This document shows positions 33,824-43,712 of a stretch of 64,000 nucleotides of DNA, one piece after another. The stretch's first letter is position 1, and every line of letters starts with the position of its first letter. The DNA comes from an uncultured Coriobacteriaceae bacterium (GTDB lineage Bacteria > Actinomycetota > Coriobacteriia > Coriobacteriales > UMGS124). Position numbers and translations under genes: made by a program. The stretch is from contig UQBS01000008.1 of the NCBI GenBank assembly GCA_900539345.1, forward strand, positions 1-64,000, read 5' to 3'. The notes under the pieces were generated by a model. The model was not told the DNA's origin and did no database searches. It worked only from the letters and a program-made list of their open reading frames with translations.

Positions 33824-35677
33824 ATGGAGAAGAGCATGAGCAGGCGCAACTTCGTTGCCGGCGCGGCCACGGTTGGCCTTGCTGGCGCTGTTGCCGGCAC
33901 GCTCACGGGCGCCAACCGCGCCCAGGCCGAGGAGGCCCACGAGGCCGCCGTCACCTCGTACTATCAGTGCAAGGAAGACTGGCTGGGCCTGCCCCCCGAG
34001 ACCGGCGAGCCTGCCGAGACCTATGATTGCGACGTCCTGGTCCTGGGTGGCGGCCATGCCGGCATCCACGCCGCGCTTGCCGCTGCCGAGGGTGGCGCCA
34101 AGGTCATCGTGGTCGAGAAGTGGGCCGAGGACATGCGCAAGGTCAAGGGCGAGGACATCGGCCACATCAACTCCCAGTGGCTCATTGACCAGGGCTATGG
34201 TCCTTACGACGTGGGCGAGGTTACCAACGAGTTCGTTCGCCGTGCCGGCGGCCGCTGCAACCCCGAGATCATCCGCAAGTTCGTGGCCAACTCCGGCGAG
34301 ATGTTCGACCACCTGCAGAGCCTCGTGACCTGGCCTGATGAGCGCATCCACATCATGCCCACCACCGAGCGCAACCCCGACGTGTCGCCCTACGACCCGA
34401 GCCAGGTCATCTGCCAGGTTTCCGGTGCCACCGCCGACGGTCCCGTCGAATATCCCATGATGTGCGGCGGCAACGGCTCCTACGCCGCAGTTGCCCAGTT
34501 CATGGGTGAGATCAGCCATGACAACTCCATCCCCGGCTGCGCCGCTATGTCGCGTCTCGACGAGGTCATGCAGTTCGCCATCCTCAAGGGCCAGGAGCTC
34601 GGCGCCGAGTGGCACTACGGCGAGCGCGCCCTCAAGCTCACGACTGACGAGAGTGGTGCCGTCACCGGCGCCATCTCCCAGAAGCTCGACGACGAGTCCT
34701 ACGTGCAGTACAACGCCAAGACCGGCGTCATCCTCTGCCTGGGCGACTACAGCGGCGACGCCAAGATGACCTGGAACCTCAACCCCGACATCTCCGAGTT
34801 CAACGCCCGCCAGGGCCTCACGCAGGACGACCTGTTCTCGCCCTTCGCAGACTGCACGGGCGACGGCCAGAAGATGGCCTGCTGGGTCGGCGCCGTCATG
34901 GAGCCCACGCCCCGCGCGTCCATGAACACTGGCGGTGGCGGCGGTGGCCCTTGGGGCACCTGCCCGTACCTGTTCCTCAACGCCAACGGCGAGCGCTTCT
35001 GCAACGAGGCCAACGCTGTGGGTGTTACCGAGGCCACGCTGCTCCAGCCCGCTGGCATCGTGACGACCGTGACCGACGCTAACTACTACGAGACCCTCAA
35101 GTACGCTGGCCTCGACCATGGCGCGCCCAACTACGGTCGCCCCGTGTACTATGAGGAGCTCGTTGAGGACATGGAGGCCATCGAGCTCGAGAGCCCCGAC
35201 GGCGGCCCCGTGCGCAAGTGCACTATCGCCGAGCGCGACCCCTCCACGGTCTACGCCTCCGAGACCCTCGAGGGTGCCCTCAAGCTGGCCGGTTACGAGG
35301 GCGACGCCCTGCAGACCGCCCTTGACCAGGTCGCCAAGTACAATGAGCTGTGCGCCACGGGCAAGGACTCCCAGTACGGCAAGGACGGCAAGTACATGGT
35401 GCCGATTGACACGCCGCCGTTCTACACCTGCCCGGCCAACAACTCCAAGACCACCAGCGCCGGCCTCGTGACCCTCGCTGGCGTCGAGACCAACAACAAC
35501 CTCCAGGTCATCGATGTGGCTGGCAACGTCATCCCCGGCCTGTACGCCGCCGGCAACTGCCTGGGCGAGCGCTACGGCAACTCCTACGCCACGCCCTTCG
35601 CCGGCAACTCCATCGGCATGGCCATGACCCACGGCCGTGTCGCCGGCAAGATCATCACCGGCCAGGAAGTGCTCTAA
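33824..35677 (+). CDS. Tat-exported FAD reductase
   Basis: 617 residues from ATGGAGAAGAGC, seven bases after AAGGAGG. The twin-arginine signal is MSRRNFVAGAATVGLAGAVA. The FAD fold is VLGGGHAGIHAALAAAEGGA, with VEKWAEDMRKVKGEDIGHIN in place of the usual GG loop. A glycine run and GTCPYLFLNANGERF lie in the middle. The C-terminal FAD segment is AAGNCLGERYGNSYATPFAG, then NSIGMAMTHGRVAGK. Fumarate reductase residues are not conserved, so the substrate is unknown. No FMN domain is present. It is probably activated by the divergent membrane AraC regulator. A LuxR-type gene follows but is closer to the next module. Confidence 0.9.
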   Translation: MEKSMSRRNFVAGAATVGLAGAVAGTLTGANRAQAEEAHEAAVTSYYQCKEDWLGLPPETGEPAETYDCDVLVLGGGHAGIHAALAAAEGGAKVIVVEKWAEDMRKVKGEDIGHINSQWLIDQGYGPYDVGEVTNEFVRRAGGRCNPEIIRKFVANSGEMFDHLQSLVTWPDERIHIMPTTERNPDVSPYDPSQVICQVSGATADGPVEYPMMCGGNGSYAAVAQFMGEISHDNSIPGCAAMSRLDEVMQFAILKGQELGAEWHYGERALKLTTDESGAVTGAISQKLDDESYVQYNAKTGVILCLGDYSGDAKMTWNLNPDISEFNARQGLTQDDLFSPFADCTGDGQKMACWVGAVMEPTPRASMNTGGGGGGPWGTCPYLFLNANGERFCNEANAVGVTEATLLQPAGIVTTVTDANYYETLKYAGLDHGAPNYGRPVYYEELVEDMEAIELESPDGGPVRKCTIAERDPSTVYASETLEGALKLAGYEGDALQTALDQVAKYNELCATGKDSQYGKDGKYMVPIDTPPFYTCPANNSKTTSAGLVTLAGVETNNNLQVIDVAGNVIPGLYAAGNCLGERYGNSYATPFAGNSIGMAMTHGRVAGKIITGQEVL

Positions 35678-35715
35678 GCTCTTCTGATTGCACGATAGTC
35701 ATGCACTGAGCAACG

Positions 35716-35750
35716 AGGCGCCGCATCCCAGCTGGGGTGCGGCGCCTTTT
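35716..35750 (+). terminator. Intrinsic terminator of the 33824-35677 reductase gene
   Basis: GGCGCCGCA pairs perfectly with TGCGGCGCC, followed by TTTT. Confidence 0.9.
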
Positions 35751-35924
35751 GTCTGGGCAACAACGAGGCCAAAAGGGCGCTTGGGCCTTCTTAAAGCCCG
35801 GAATCGTGTACGGCTTTCTTATTAGCTCACATGCACATTACTCCGCCTGCGATTCTGCGTATCCCGTGTTCGCTATGGTATCCTAACGTTCTGTTATGGG
35901 GTGCAAGGAAGGGGACAACGAGGT

Positions 35925-37553
35925 ATGGGCAATCAAGGCGGCGACTGTATGCGCGGCCGGGCCGGCGTTTTTGGGCGCTTCTTCCTGCATGACTTCACGT
36001 TTGCCTTTATCGGCATCGGTATCCTGCGCTTCTGGTATCAATACAACCTGTACAACCTGCATTCCACGACTGATTTTGGCATCGGCGTTGCGTGGTCCAA
36101 TATTCTGCGCGGCGCCGTGGGTCTGTTCTTGGTCGCGTGTGCCTTGCGCGGCGAGCTGTCGCCGCGGGTGCGCAACGTCCTGGTCTGGGGATCGCTTGTT
36201 CTCATGACCGCGTCGGGGGCGTTCAACTTCCTGGAGCTCGTCACAAAGAGCACCTCGTTTGAGGTGGCGCGCTATATCACGTGCGGACTGGGCCTTGTGT
36301 GGGGCGGCGGCATGTGGATGGATTTCTTCGCGCGCCTCAAGCCCACGCGGGCATTTCTCTACCTTGTCACGGCCTTGGCGTTCTCTTGCCTGCTCTCGCT
36401 GGTTGCGGGCTATTTGCCGCCTATGGTGATGGGTCTCATCAACCTGTTCGTGCCCGCGTTTTCGGTTCTTGCGTTTTGGCGAGCGATGCATCAGCTCGAC
36501 CTGCGCGACGCCGCCTGTCCGCCGGTGCCCCAGACCGACTTTCGTTACAGCGAGCTGCATGCCTCCGACGTGCGCCAAATCGGCTTCTCGTTTGTCCTCT
36601 TTGCCTTCGTGCTGGGCATTACGCTGGGCTTCCCCGACGGGCACCCTCGCGAGCTCGACCAGCTTTCCCGCAGCATTCACCAGCTGACGCTTGTCGCGGT
36701 GCTTGTCGGCGTTCTGGCCTGGGTGTTTGTCCACGGCGGCACATTCAAGTTCACGAGCGTGTGGGGCCTGGAGAACGTCATCCTCATCACGGCTATCGTG
36801 CTTTTGGTGGAAGAGTCCGACGCCACGCGCACCCTGGCGACGGCCTTGTTCCTGAGCGCCGAAAGCTTCTTCTACTCGTTTGTCTTCTTTACCTGCTACG
36901 ACATCGGACGCCGCACGCACAGGCCCGCCGTTTTCATCCTGGGCATCTTCTACAGCCTGGCGCTCGCGGCCATGGGGGCGGGGCGACTGTTCTCCACGCG
37001 CATCGACGCGCTGCCCGGCGGCATGGTGGCCATGCTCGTCATCATGAGCACGCTCGTGGTGGTGGAAATGGTCATGGCGCTGCGCCTGGGCATCTTCAAG
37101 GGCGACATCCCGCTGTTTGTTGAGGTGCGCGGGGATGATGCAGAAGAGGCCGACGAGGGCGCTGCGTGCGCGATGGGGGAGGCTGGCGTTGCGTCGTCGG
37201 CCATGCCTGCTGCGGGTGCGGCTGCTGCGTGCGACGGTTCTGCCATGCCTGCCATGGGTAGCGCCCCAACTATGTCAGCGGGCTATCCGTCTGCACCTGC
37301 CCCTGCAGTCCCCGAACCTGCCCCCGATGCACAGCGCCTTGCGCGTCTTGCTGCCGAAGCGGGCCTCACGCAGACTGAGGAACAGATTGCTCTGCTCGCC
37401 GTGCGCGGTCGCAGCCGTGCTGTTATCGCTCGCGAGCTGGGGTATTCGGCCAACACGGTGCGCAATTACACCCACACGCTGTACTCCAAGCTGGGCATCC
37501 ACAGCAAGCAGGAGCTCATCGATCTGGTCGAGGGCAGCGACCAGGTTCAATAG
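35925..37553 (+). CDS. Membrane-bound LuxR-family regulator
   Basis: 542 residues from ATGGGCAATCAA with ACGAGG just upstream. Residues 15-400 contain about twelve hydrophobic segments. Residues 410-470 are an Ala/Pro/Met-rich linker with repeated AMPA-like units. The HTH is at 478-540 (LTQTEEQIALLAVRGRSRAV, then GYSANTVRNYTHTLYSKLGI). It converges on the reductase at 37729-39687 and follows the one at 33824. The first already has an AraC partner, so this regulator more likely serves the second. Confidence 0.9.
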   Translation: MGNQGGDCMRGRAGVFGRFFLHDFTFAFIGIGILRFWYQYNLYNLHSTTDFGIGVAWSNILRGAVGLFLVACALRGELSPRVRNVLVWGSLVLMTASGAFNFLELVTKSTSFEVARYITCGLGLVWGGGMWMDFFARLKPTRAFLYLVTALAFSCLLSLVAGYLPPMVMGLINLFVPAFSVLAFWRAMHQLDLRDAACPPVPQTDFRYSELHASDVRQIGFSFVLFAFVLGITLGFPDGHPRELDQLSRSIHQLTLVAVLVGVLAWVFVHGGTFKFTSVWGLENVILITAIVLLVEESDATRTLATALFLSAESFFYSFVFFTCYDIGRRTHRPAVFILGIFYSLALAAMGAGRLFSTRIDALPGGMVAMLVIMSTLVVVEMVMALRLGIFKGDIPLFVEVRGDDAEEADEGAACAMGEAGVASSAMPAAGAAAACDGSAMPAMGSAPTMSAGYPSAPAPAVPEPAPDAQRLARLAAEAGLTQTEEQIALLAVRGRSRAVIARELGYSANTVRNYTHTLYSKLGIHSKQELIDLVEGSDQVQ

Positions 37554-37637
37554 AGGAGGGCCCGGCAAAAACCGTCCGGCCAAAGAGAAGCCGTTGATTG
37601 TCGGCCACCCACAAGCACCCGCCAAATTCTTCGCTGC

Positions 37638-37676
37638 GAAAAGGGCCGCGCCCCGGTTTCCCAGAGCGCGGCCCTT
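37638..37676. terminator. Bidirectional terminator between convergent genes
   Basis: AAGGGCCGCGC and GCGCGGCCCTT form an 11-bp perfect stem. The minus strand continues into TTTTC; the plus strand has only a short T-run. It serves the reductase gene at 37729 and probably also the regulator at 35925. Confidence 0.75.
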
Positions 37677-37728
37677 CGTTATTTCCTATCAGCCTGCAAT
37701 CCGCAGGTTCAGTACCTCATCCGCCAGC

Positions 37729-39687
37729 TTACTTCGCGGCGTGCTCTTCCTCGTACTTCTCGATGGCGGCCTGCTCGTCGGCGTTGGGGCTGGCTTCGGC
37801 AGCTGCCTGGGCGTCGGCGATGGAGACGGAGCCAACGGGGCTGCTGCCGTCCTCGGCGGGGGCGGGCTCGGCATAACCGGCGTTGATGGCTGCCTGCACG
37901 CCGGCGTTGCGGCCGAACGTCACGCAGTCGGCGATGGCGTTGCCGCCCAGGCGGTTCTCGCCGTGGGTGCCGCCCGTGACCTCGCCGGCAGCATACAGAC
38001 CGGCAACGGGGTTGCCGTCGGCGTCAACGGCCTGCGAGGACAGGTTCACGCGGATGCCGCCCATGGTGTGGTGCACGGTCGGGACCTTACGGCAGGCGTA
38101 CCAGGGGCCCTCGGTCATCTGGGCGTCGGCAGTGTTGTTGGCGACAAAGCCCAGCTCGTCCTCGGCCTCGCCGGCGACGACGGCGTTGTAGGCGTCGATG
38201 GAGGCCTGTAGCTTTGCGGCGTCCATGCCGGTCGCAGCGGCGAGCTCCTCAACGGTGTCGGCGGCGGTCACGTGGCCCGTGGCGACCATGTTCTCGATCG
38301 TTGCGCCGTTGGCGTCGGGCGTGGTGGTGTCGGGGTAGCGCAGCTTGTTGACGACAACCCAGTAGGTGGAGTTGGTCTGAGCGAAGATGGCCTTGCACAG
38401 CGTGTCGCGTGCAGCGCCCTCGTTCACGAAGCGCTCACCGGCCTCGTTGACGAAGATGCGGTTGCGGCCCGAGGTGCGGATGTCTTCCATAAGGCCGGTA
38501 CCAGGCGTGCCGCAGGGATGCAGCTGGATGTCGGCCAGGCCGACGAGCTCGGCGCCGACTGCCTCGGCGAGCTTGAGGCCCTCGCCCTGGGCGCAGGGGT
38601 TGACGTTGGTGCAGCCGATGGTGCTATCGAGCACGACGTCGGACCAAACGCCCGTGTTGACCTCCTGGCGGTACTCGACGTTGGCGCCGAAGCCGCCCGT
38701 GGCGATGACGACGGACTTGGCGTTGACGCTGACCTCCTGGCCGTCGGGGCGAACGGCCTTCACGCCGGCAACGGCGCCGTCGACGGTAAGGAGCTCGGTG
38801 GCGTCGCAGCTGTGCAGGATGGTGACGCCGAGCTTGCCGCACTGCTCAACGAGCGTGCGGATGTAGGTGTTGCCGGAAGGCGTGTAGGGGTAGTGGCTGC
38901 GCTGGCCCAGTGAGCCGGTGGCCGAGCCGATGGTGTCCTTGAAGCGAACGCCCAGCTTCTCGAGCCAGTGCACGGAGTCGAGCGCGTTGTGGACGAGGTA
39001 GCCGATGAGCTCGGGCGTGCCCGTCTTGTGGCCGCCCTCCCACGTGGCGGCGTAGTGCGTTGCCACGGAGTCCTCGATGCCCTGCTTCTCCTGGCGCTCG
39101 GGGTCAACGGCGTTGAGTGCGCCCTCGGAGACGTTGGTGGAGCCGCCGTTGATGTCGATCTTTTCGAGCACGATGACCTTGGCGCCCGTCTGAGCTGCGG
39201 CGACGGCAGCGACGAGGCCAGCGCCACCTGCGCCGATTACGGCGACATCGGCGTCGTAGGAGTCCTCGACCACATCGGCGGGGCCGTCGACGGCCTTGAG
39301 CTGCCCAGCGCCGCCTGCCTGCTCGGCGCAGTCCTCGATGCCGCCGAGAAGCGCGTAGCTCGAGATGCTGGCGCCCGACACGGCGTCGACGTTAAGCGAC
39401 TGGGACTTGACGACCTCATGGGCGAGCGTCTCAAGCGCGTACTTGCCTACGCCGATGGTCTCGTTGTTGCCCGAGGTGTCGATGTCGGACAGAGCATACT
39501 GGGTGAACGTGCACGTCACCGTGAAAGGTGCATTGTGGCCCATGACCTGCGCGGTATAGGTGCCCGGCGTGTAGCCGGCCCACTCGTCGGCCTGGGCGCG
39601 TCCGGCGCCTGCAAGACCGGCTGCGACACCAGCGACGCCCGCGACAACGGCGCCCTTGGCAAACGACCTACGCGTGCATGCCTGCAT
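37729..39687 (-). CDS. Fumarate-reductase-type flavoprotein with N-terminal covalent-FMN domain
   Basis: 652 residues from MQACTRRSFAKGAVVAGVAG, with AAGGGGG upstream. After the Tat signal, residues 40-125 are an FMN_bind domain with DAVSGASISS at 101-110, the ApbE flavinylation motif. The FAD fold is VIGAGGAGLVAAVAAAQTG. Active-site residues of soluble fumarate reductase can all be seen: His in DIQLHPCG, Arg in GERFVNEGAARD, His in TVHHTMGGIRV and Arg in GENRLGGNA. A substrate such as fumarate or a close analogue is therefore likely. Urocanate reductases replace the first His by Tyr. The C-terminus is an acidic tail (ADAQAAAEASPNADEQAAIE). It is exported and receives electrons through the FMN. 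Confidence 0.9.
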   Translation of the reverse strand: MQACTRRSFAKGAVVAGVAGVAAGLAGAGRAQADEWAGYTPGTYTAQVMGHNAPFTVTCTFTQYALSDIDTSGNNETIGVGKYALETLAHEVVKSQSLNVDAVSGASISSYALLGGIEDCAEQAGGAGQLKAVDGPADVVEDSYDADVAVIGAGGAGLVAAVAAAQTGAKVIVLEKIDINGGSTNVSEGALNAVDPERQEKQGIEDSVATHYAATWEGGHKTGTPELIGYLVHNALDSVHWLEKLGVRFKDTIGSATGSLGQRSHYPYTPSGNTYIRTLVEQCGKLGVTILHSCDATELLTVDGAVAGVKAVRPDGQEVSVNAKSVVIATGGFGANVEYRQEVNTGVWSDVVLDSTIGCTNVNPCAQGEGLKLAEAVGAELVGLADIQLHPCGTPGTGLMEDIRTSGRNRIFVNEAGERFVNEGAARDTLCKAIFAQTNSTYWVVVNKLRYPDTTTPDANGATIENMVATGHVTAADTVEELAAATGMDAAKLQASIDAYNAVVAGEAEDELGFVANNTADAQMTEGPWYACRKVPTVHHTMGGIRVNLSSQAVDADGNPVAGLYAAGEVTGGTHGENRLGGNAIADCVTFGRNAGVQAAINAGYAEPAPAEDGSSPVGSVSIADAQAAAEASPNADEQAAIEKYEEEHAAK

Positions 39688-39815
39688 GATGAACCCCCTT
39701 GATTGATGGCCTGGCAAAAGGCGCCTTACTTGTCGCATATCCGTGCGACACCCCTTGGCGCCTCGCCTCTGACGCCTTTCACCATAGCCGCGGCCACCCC
39801 GGCGAGGGAGTCGCA

Positions 39816-39890
39816 GAGGGTACCGAGAGGGTACTCAACTTGCGGCCAAAGAGCCTCGCCAAAAAAGGAAAACTGAGTACATTTTGTACT
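39816..39890. promoter_or_regulatory. Short direct and inverted repeats upstream of the fumarate-reductase-type gene
   Basis: GAGGGTAC occurs at 39816-39823 and 39827-39834, 11 bases apart. AGTAC-ATTTT-GTACT lies at 39876-39890. All are 130-200 bases upstream of the start at 39687 and may be regulator sites. Confidence 0.3.
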
Positions 39891-39993
39891 TTACGCAGGT
39901 AGATTGGGGTGTTTTTTGTGGCGTGAACGATTTTTGGTTTGGCGGCGCCAAGCCTGTCGCATCCGGAATGTCGCTGACCCTTCTCCGCGCATG

Positions 39994-40037
39994 AAAAAGC
40001 CCCGCATGCGAGCCAATAGCGGTTTCGCATGCGGGGC
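39994..40037 (-). terminator. Intrinsic terminator of the 40053-41651 reductase gene
   Basis: A 13-bp perfect stem (39999-40011 with 40025-40037) is followed on the minus strand by TTTTT. Confidence 0.9.
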
Positions 40038-40052
40038 GTTGAGCTGCGTGTC

Positions 40053-41651
40053 TTACAGCGAGGCGACGTACTTGCCGGTGACGTAGCCCTGGGTGTGGCA
40101 GCGGCCCAGGGACAGGCCGGGCACGGTCATGGGGTAGTCGGGCGAGCCATAGAAGTTGCCGGCGATGTTGCCGATGGCGAACAGGCCGCCGATGACGGAG
40201 CCGTCCTCGCGGGTGACCTGCATGTTCTCGTCAACGTTCACGCCGAGCATGATGGCCGACAGGCCGATGTGACGACGCATGCCGTAGAAGGGCGGGTTCT
40301 GCACGGGTACCAGCCACTTGGCGGCCTTGCCGAAGTCCTCGTCGGCACCCTGGGCGCACAGCTCGTTGTAGCGCTCGACCGTGGCAACCAGGTTCTCAGC
40401 GTTCACACCGAGCTTCTCGGCGAGCTCCTCGATGGTGTCGGCCTTGTAGGTGGCGATGAGGCCCTCGTACACGCCGACCTTTTCGCCCTCCTCCTCGGGC
40501 ATGTAGGCCTTGATGGCCTCCTCGTCGTAGAGCTTGCCGGGCCACTCGGCGCAGGTGGTCATGTAGTCGGCGTCGAAGATCTGGTTGTAGTAGCCGCAGT
40601 CCTCGGGGCCGTTGAGGAAGTTCGCCATCGTGGCCATCTCGCAGCGCTTCTCGTTGCAGAAGCGGTTGCCGTCGTCCTTCACCGCGAGGAAGGGCATGTC
40701 GCACATGGCGCCGGGGCCGCCGTCGAAGTCATGCAGGACGCGCGTGGGGCAGACGTCCTCCATCTTGGCGCCCGCCCACACGGCCATCTTGTGGCCGTCG
40801 CCGGTGCGGCCGTGCTGCTTGCGGTAGATGTTGGCCATCTCGGGGGCGTAGTAGCTCATCATGTCGTCGTCGTTCATGAAGTCGCCCGTGGCGAGGATGA
40901 CGCCCTTGGCGGCGTTGAACTGCACGTGCGTGCCGTCGGCCTTCTCGGCGATGACGCCGGTGACGTTGCCAGACTCGTCCTGAACAAGCTGGCAGGCGGG
41001 CGTCTCATAGAAGACCTCGAGGCCCTGGCCCTCGGCCCAGGAGCAGATGTCCTGCATGCCGTTGCCCGTGTTGTAGGGCTTGGGGCCGAAGTCGAAGGCA
41101 AAGTAGCTCACGGCGTAGTCGTCGATGTTCTGGATGGCGCTCGTCCACTTGGCGGTGGAGTCGACCATCTGGGCACCGGCCTGCTCGCCGAGGTCCCACA
41201 GCCACTTCAGGGCCTCGCCGGAGTTGTTGGCCCACAGCATGACCTGGTCATGGCGCGAGCGGTGCGAGCAGTCCTGGTTGATGAGGGATGCCACGGCGGC
41301 CACGCCGGCCGGGTCGGACTCGTCCTTGAGCACGGAGTCGCAGGTGTTGCCCTGGCTGGAGGCGGCGTCCTCCTTCTGGAGCAGGGCGACCTTGACGCCA
41401 GCCTGGAAGGCCGAGATGGCGGCGGGCACACCGGCGGCACCGGCGCCGACGACCACGACGTCGTAGTCGTAGGTCTCGGCGATGTCGGTGATGGGGTCGG
41501 GCTGGGCGAAGAAAGAAGGCGTGGGCGTGGTGTTGGCGACGCTGGGGCCCTCGGCTGCCAGTGCTGCTGCGGCGTTGCCGGCGACGGCTGCGACGGCGGC
41601 CAGGCTTGCGGCGCCCTTAACGGCGGTGCGACGGGTGATGGATGCTGCCAT
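40053..41651 (-). CDS. Tat-exported FAD reductase
   Basis: 532 residues from MAASITRRTAVKGAASLAAV, with AGGAGG seven bases upstream. The twin-arginine signal is weakly hydrophobic but complete to AAALAAEG. The FAD fold is VVGAGAAGVPAAISAFQAG. The segment HDFDGGPGAMCDMPFLAVKD precedes the conserved GNRFCNE. The C-terminal FAD part is GSPDYPMTVPGLSLGRCHTQ. It resembles the 43713-45404 protein in layout (both read WADNSGEA or WANNSGEA, then the same TIEELAEKLG segment), so the two are probably paralogues. The fumarate reductase catalytic pair is not conserved. It lies divergent from the LuxR-type gene at 41924. Confidence 0.9.
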   Translation of the reverse strand: MAASITRRTAVKGAASLAAVAAVAGNAAAALAAEGPSVANTTPTPSFFAQPDPITDIAETYDYDVVVVGAGAAGVPAAISAFQAGVKVALLQKEDAASSQGNTCDSVLKDESDPAGVAAVASLINQDCSHRSRHDQVMLWANNSGEALKWLWDLGEQAGAQMVDSTAKWTSAIQNIDDYAVSYFAFDFGPKPYNTGNGMQDICSWAEGQGLEVFYETPACQLVQDESGNVTGVIAEKADGTHVQFNAAKGVILATGDFMNDDDMMSYYAPEMANIYRKQHGRTGDGHKMAVWAGAKMEDVCPTRVLHDFDGGPGAMCDMPFLAVKDDGNRFCNEKRCEMATMANFLNGPEDCGYYNQIFDADYMTTCAEWPGKLYDEEAIKAYMPEEEGEKVGVYEGLIATYKADTIEELAEKLGVNAENLVATVERYNELCAQGADEDFGKAAKWLVPVQNPPFYGMRRHIGLSAIMLGVNVDENMQVTREDGSVIGGLFAIGNIAGNFYGSPDYPMTVPGLSLGRCHTQGYVTGKYVASL

Positions 41652-41840
41652 GATGAACCTCCTGTGACGTTGGTTTCCTCTCCGCTCGGGTGGAAGGTGG
41701 TCGCGCTGCTTTGCCTTGCGCTTGGTGCGCTTGGTACGCTCGGCATCGCGCTTTGCCTTCTTCCTCGGCGGCTGGCCCCATCCTAGGTCGCGCCGCTGGC
41801 CCTTCTCCATAGTCCATCTGTTGGTTTGCGGGTGTGTTGT

Positions 41841-41861
41841 CGTAACCCAGGGCGTAACCCA
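41841..41861. promoter_or_regulatory. Direct-repeat operator candidate
   Basis: CGTAACCCA occurs at 41841-41849 and again at 41853-41861, a period of 12 bases. It sits between the divergent reductase (40053-41651) and LuxR-type gene (41924). Confidence 0.35.
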
Positions 41862-41923
41862 CTTGTTTTACCTGCGAAAATGAAATAATGTCCTATTGAA
41901 AAGTCGGCGGGTACAAACAAGGG

Positions 41924-43438
41924 GTGATGAGGTTGGGACGTCGCGGTAGCGATGCTGCAGGGGACGGCGAGACCGTGCGCAGCGGTGCACCTGTGTTTGC
42001 GGCCCCCACTGTGGCCGACGCGCGCGCCGCCAACGTTGATACCGTCGATCCTTTGTCATCCGACGGGGACCAAGGCCCCCTGTCCCTTCCTCACGTGTGC
42101 TGGTTCTTCATGGGTCTGGGCGTCTATCGTGCTTGGATTGAGGTCTGCTTCGTCGGCTCGTTCGTGTCCTATCCCGCCCCGTATGGCATGAGGTCGCTTT
42201 TCGATGTTGCCTGCGTCGCGGTGCTTTTCGCTCTCGCCGTTTTGGCCCGCCGTGTGTCGCCGCTGTCAAGCAAGCCGGGGTTCGGTGCGTGCTCGGCCGC
42301 CCTCATGGCGATCGCGGCCGCACTGGGGTTCGTCGCCCTGGCGTGCCCCCAATGGGCCGGTGTCCTCAGCCTGCCCTCTTCAGTGATTGGCGGTGCGGGT
42401 GTCGCAATAACCATCCTGCTGTGGAGCGAACTGTACGGCTGCCTCAGCCCCATGCGCATCGCGCTGTACTACGCGCTCAGCCAGCTTGTGGGTGCTGCGG
42501 TCATCTGGACGCTCAAGGGGTTTGCGACGCCCTGGCTCGCCGCGTGGACGTGTGCTCTGCCGTTCATCTCCCTGGCGATGCTGCGCGGCGCCTTCAAGAC
42601 ATTGCAACCCGAGCAGCTCCCGCATCCTGCCGTGGCTCGTTTCAGCTTTCCCTGGAAGCCGGCGGTGCTCGTGTGCGTGTACGCCTTTGCCTTTGGCCTG
42701 CAGGAAGCCAACACCTACGCCATCACCGGCCCGCATTCGGGTTTTGGGCTCATCGCGGCCTCGGCCAGCGTGGTTGTGGGAATCGTCCTGCTTGGGCGGC
42801 GCGTCGAGTTCGGCAGCCTCTACTCGATGTGGCTCCCGGCGCTCATGATGGTGTCGCTCGTCTTGAGCCTTGTCGGCGCGGTCGGTGCGTTTTGGACGAG
42901 CTTCTTCATGAGCGTGAGCTATGGCGCGGCGGAGATATTTATCATGACGATGGTCGGGTCGCTGTGCCATCGCTACGGGGTGAGCGCCGTCTGGATCTTC
43001 GGCATCGAGCGTGGTGTTCGCATGCTTGCGATGATGGCAGGCCGCTTTGTCGAGCCCCTCGCGCACGGCTGGCCCGTTGCGGCAATCGTCGTCGCGGCGG
43101 CAGCGGTGGGTACCTGGCTTATCTTTTCGGAGCGCGGCACGTCTGCTAGCTGGGGTATTGTGCTCTACGAGGAGGGCGACGATCTTTACCGCACCGCCGT
43201 GCGCAACGCTTGCGGCCGTCGCTGCGCCGAGCTCGGACGTGCCCATGGCCTTACCGAGCGCGAACAAGAGGTGCTGTTCCTCCTTGCCCAGCACAAGACC
43301 GCCGGCGACATCGAGCGGGAGCTGTGTGTGGCCCACGGCACGGCCAAGGCCCACATCCGCCACGTGTACAAGAAGCTCGACATCCACGCCCGCGAGGAGC
43401 TGTTCGACCTGGTAGAGCAGGGAGACGAGGGCCGATAG
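41924..43438 (+). CDS. Membrane-bound LuxR-family regulator
   Basis: About 504 residues. The start is uncertain: GTG at 41924, ATG at 41927 and TTG at 41933 are all in frame near AAGGGG. Residues 1-60 are soluble. About twelve hydrophobic segments follow to residue 400. The HTH is at 438-500 (LTEREQEVLFLLAQHKTAGD, then CVAHGTAKAHIRHVYKKLDI). It is divergent from the reductase at 40053-41651, its likely target. Confidence 0.9.
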   Translation: MMRLGRRGSDAAGDGETVRSGAPVFAAPTVADARAANVDTVDPLSSDGDQGPLSLPHVCWFFMGLGVYRAWIEVCFVGSFVSYPAPYGMRSLFDVACVAVLFALAVLARRVSPLSSKPGFGACSAALMAIAAALGFVALACPQWAGVLSLPSSVIGGAGVAITILLWSELYGCLSPMRIALYYALSQLVGAAVIWTLKGFATPWLAAWTCALPFISLAMLRGAFKTLQPEQLPHPAVARFSFPWKPAVLVCVYAFAFGLQEANTYAITGPHSGFGLIAASASVVVGIVLLGRRVEFGSLYSMWLPALMMVSLVLSLVGAVGAFWTSFFMSVSYGAAEIFIMTMVGSLCHRYGVSAVWIFGIERGVRMLAMMAGRFVEPLAHGWPVAAIVVAAAAVGTWLIFSERGTSASWGIVLYEEGDDLYRTAVRNACGRRCAELGRAHGLTEREQEVLFLLAQHKTAGDIERELCVAHGTAKAHIRHVYKKLDIHAREELFDLVEQGDEGR

Positions 43439-43593
43439 GGGAAGTGCCGCTCGTGGGGATTTTGGGCTTCAGATGACTGGGGCTTTTTTATGTGACTATG
43501 GTGTGTTGCACGGGATGTTCCCTGCGGTTGCGTAATCGTTGACGCATGACTAGGCGGTTGCTTTCCCTGCTAGACAGCCTATTTTTCAAATGC

Positions 43594-43627
43594 AAAAAAG
43601 GGCGGGCATCCGAGTGGATGCTCGCCC
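43594..43627 (-). terminator. Intrinsic terminator of the 43713-45404 reductase gene
   Basis: A 12-bp stem with one G-U pair (43600-43611 with 43616-43627) around GAGT, followed on the minus strand by TTTTTT. Confidence 0.9.
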
Positions 43628-43712
43628 CGATGGTTGGCACGAATTTTTGCGACCGGCGCACAGCTGCGGTGCCCTTGGCACCCGCACCGCCCGCATTACC
43701 TCGCCTTTTGCC

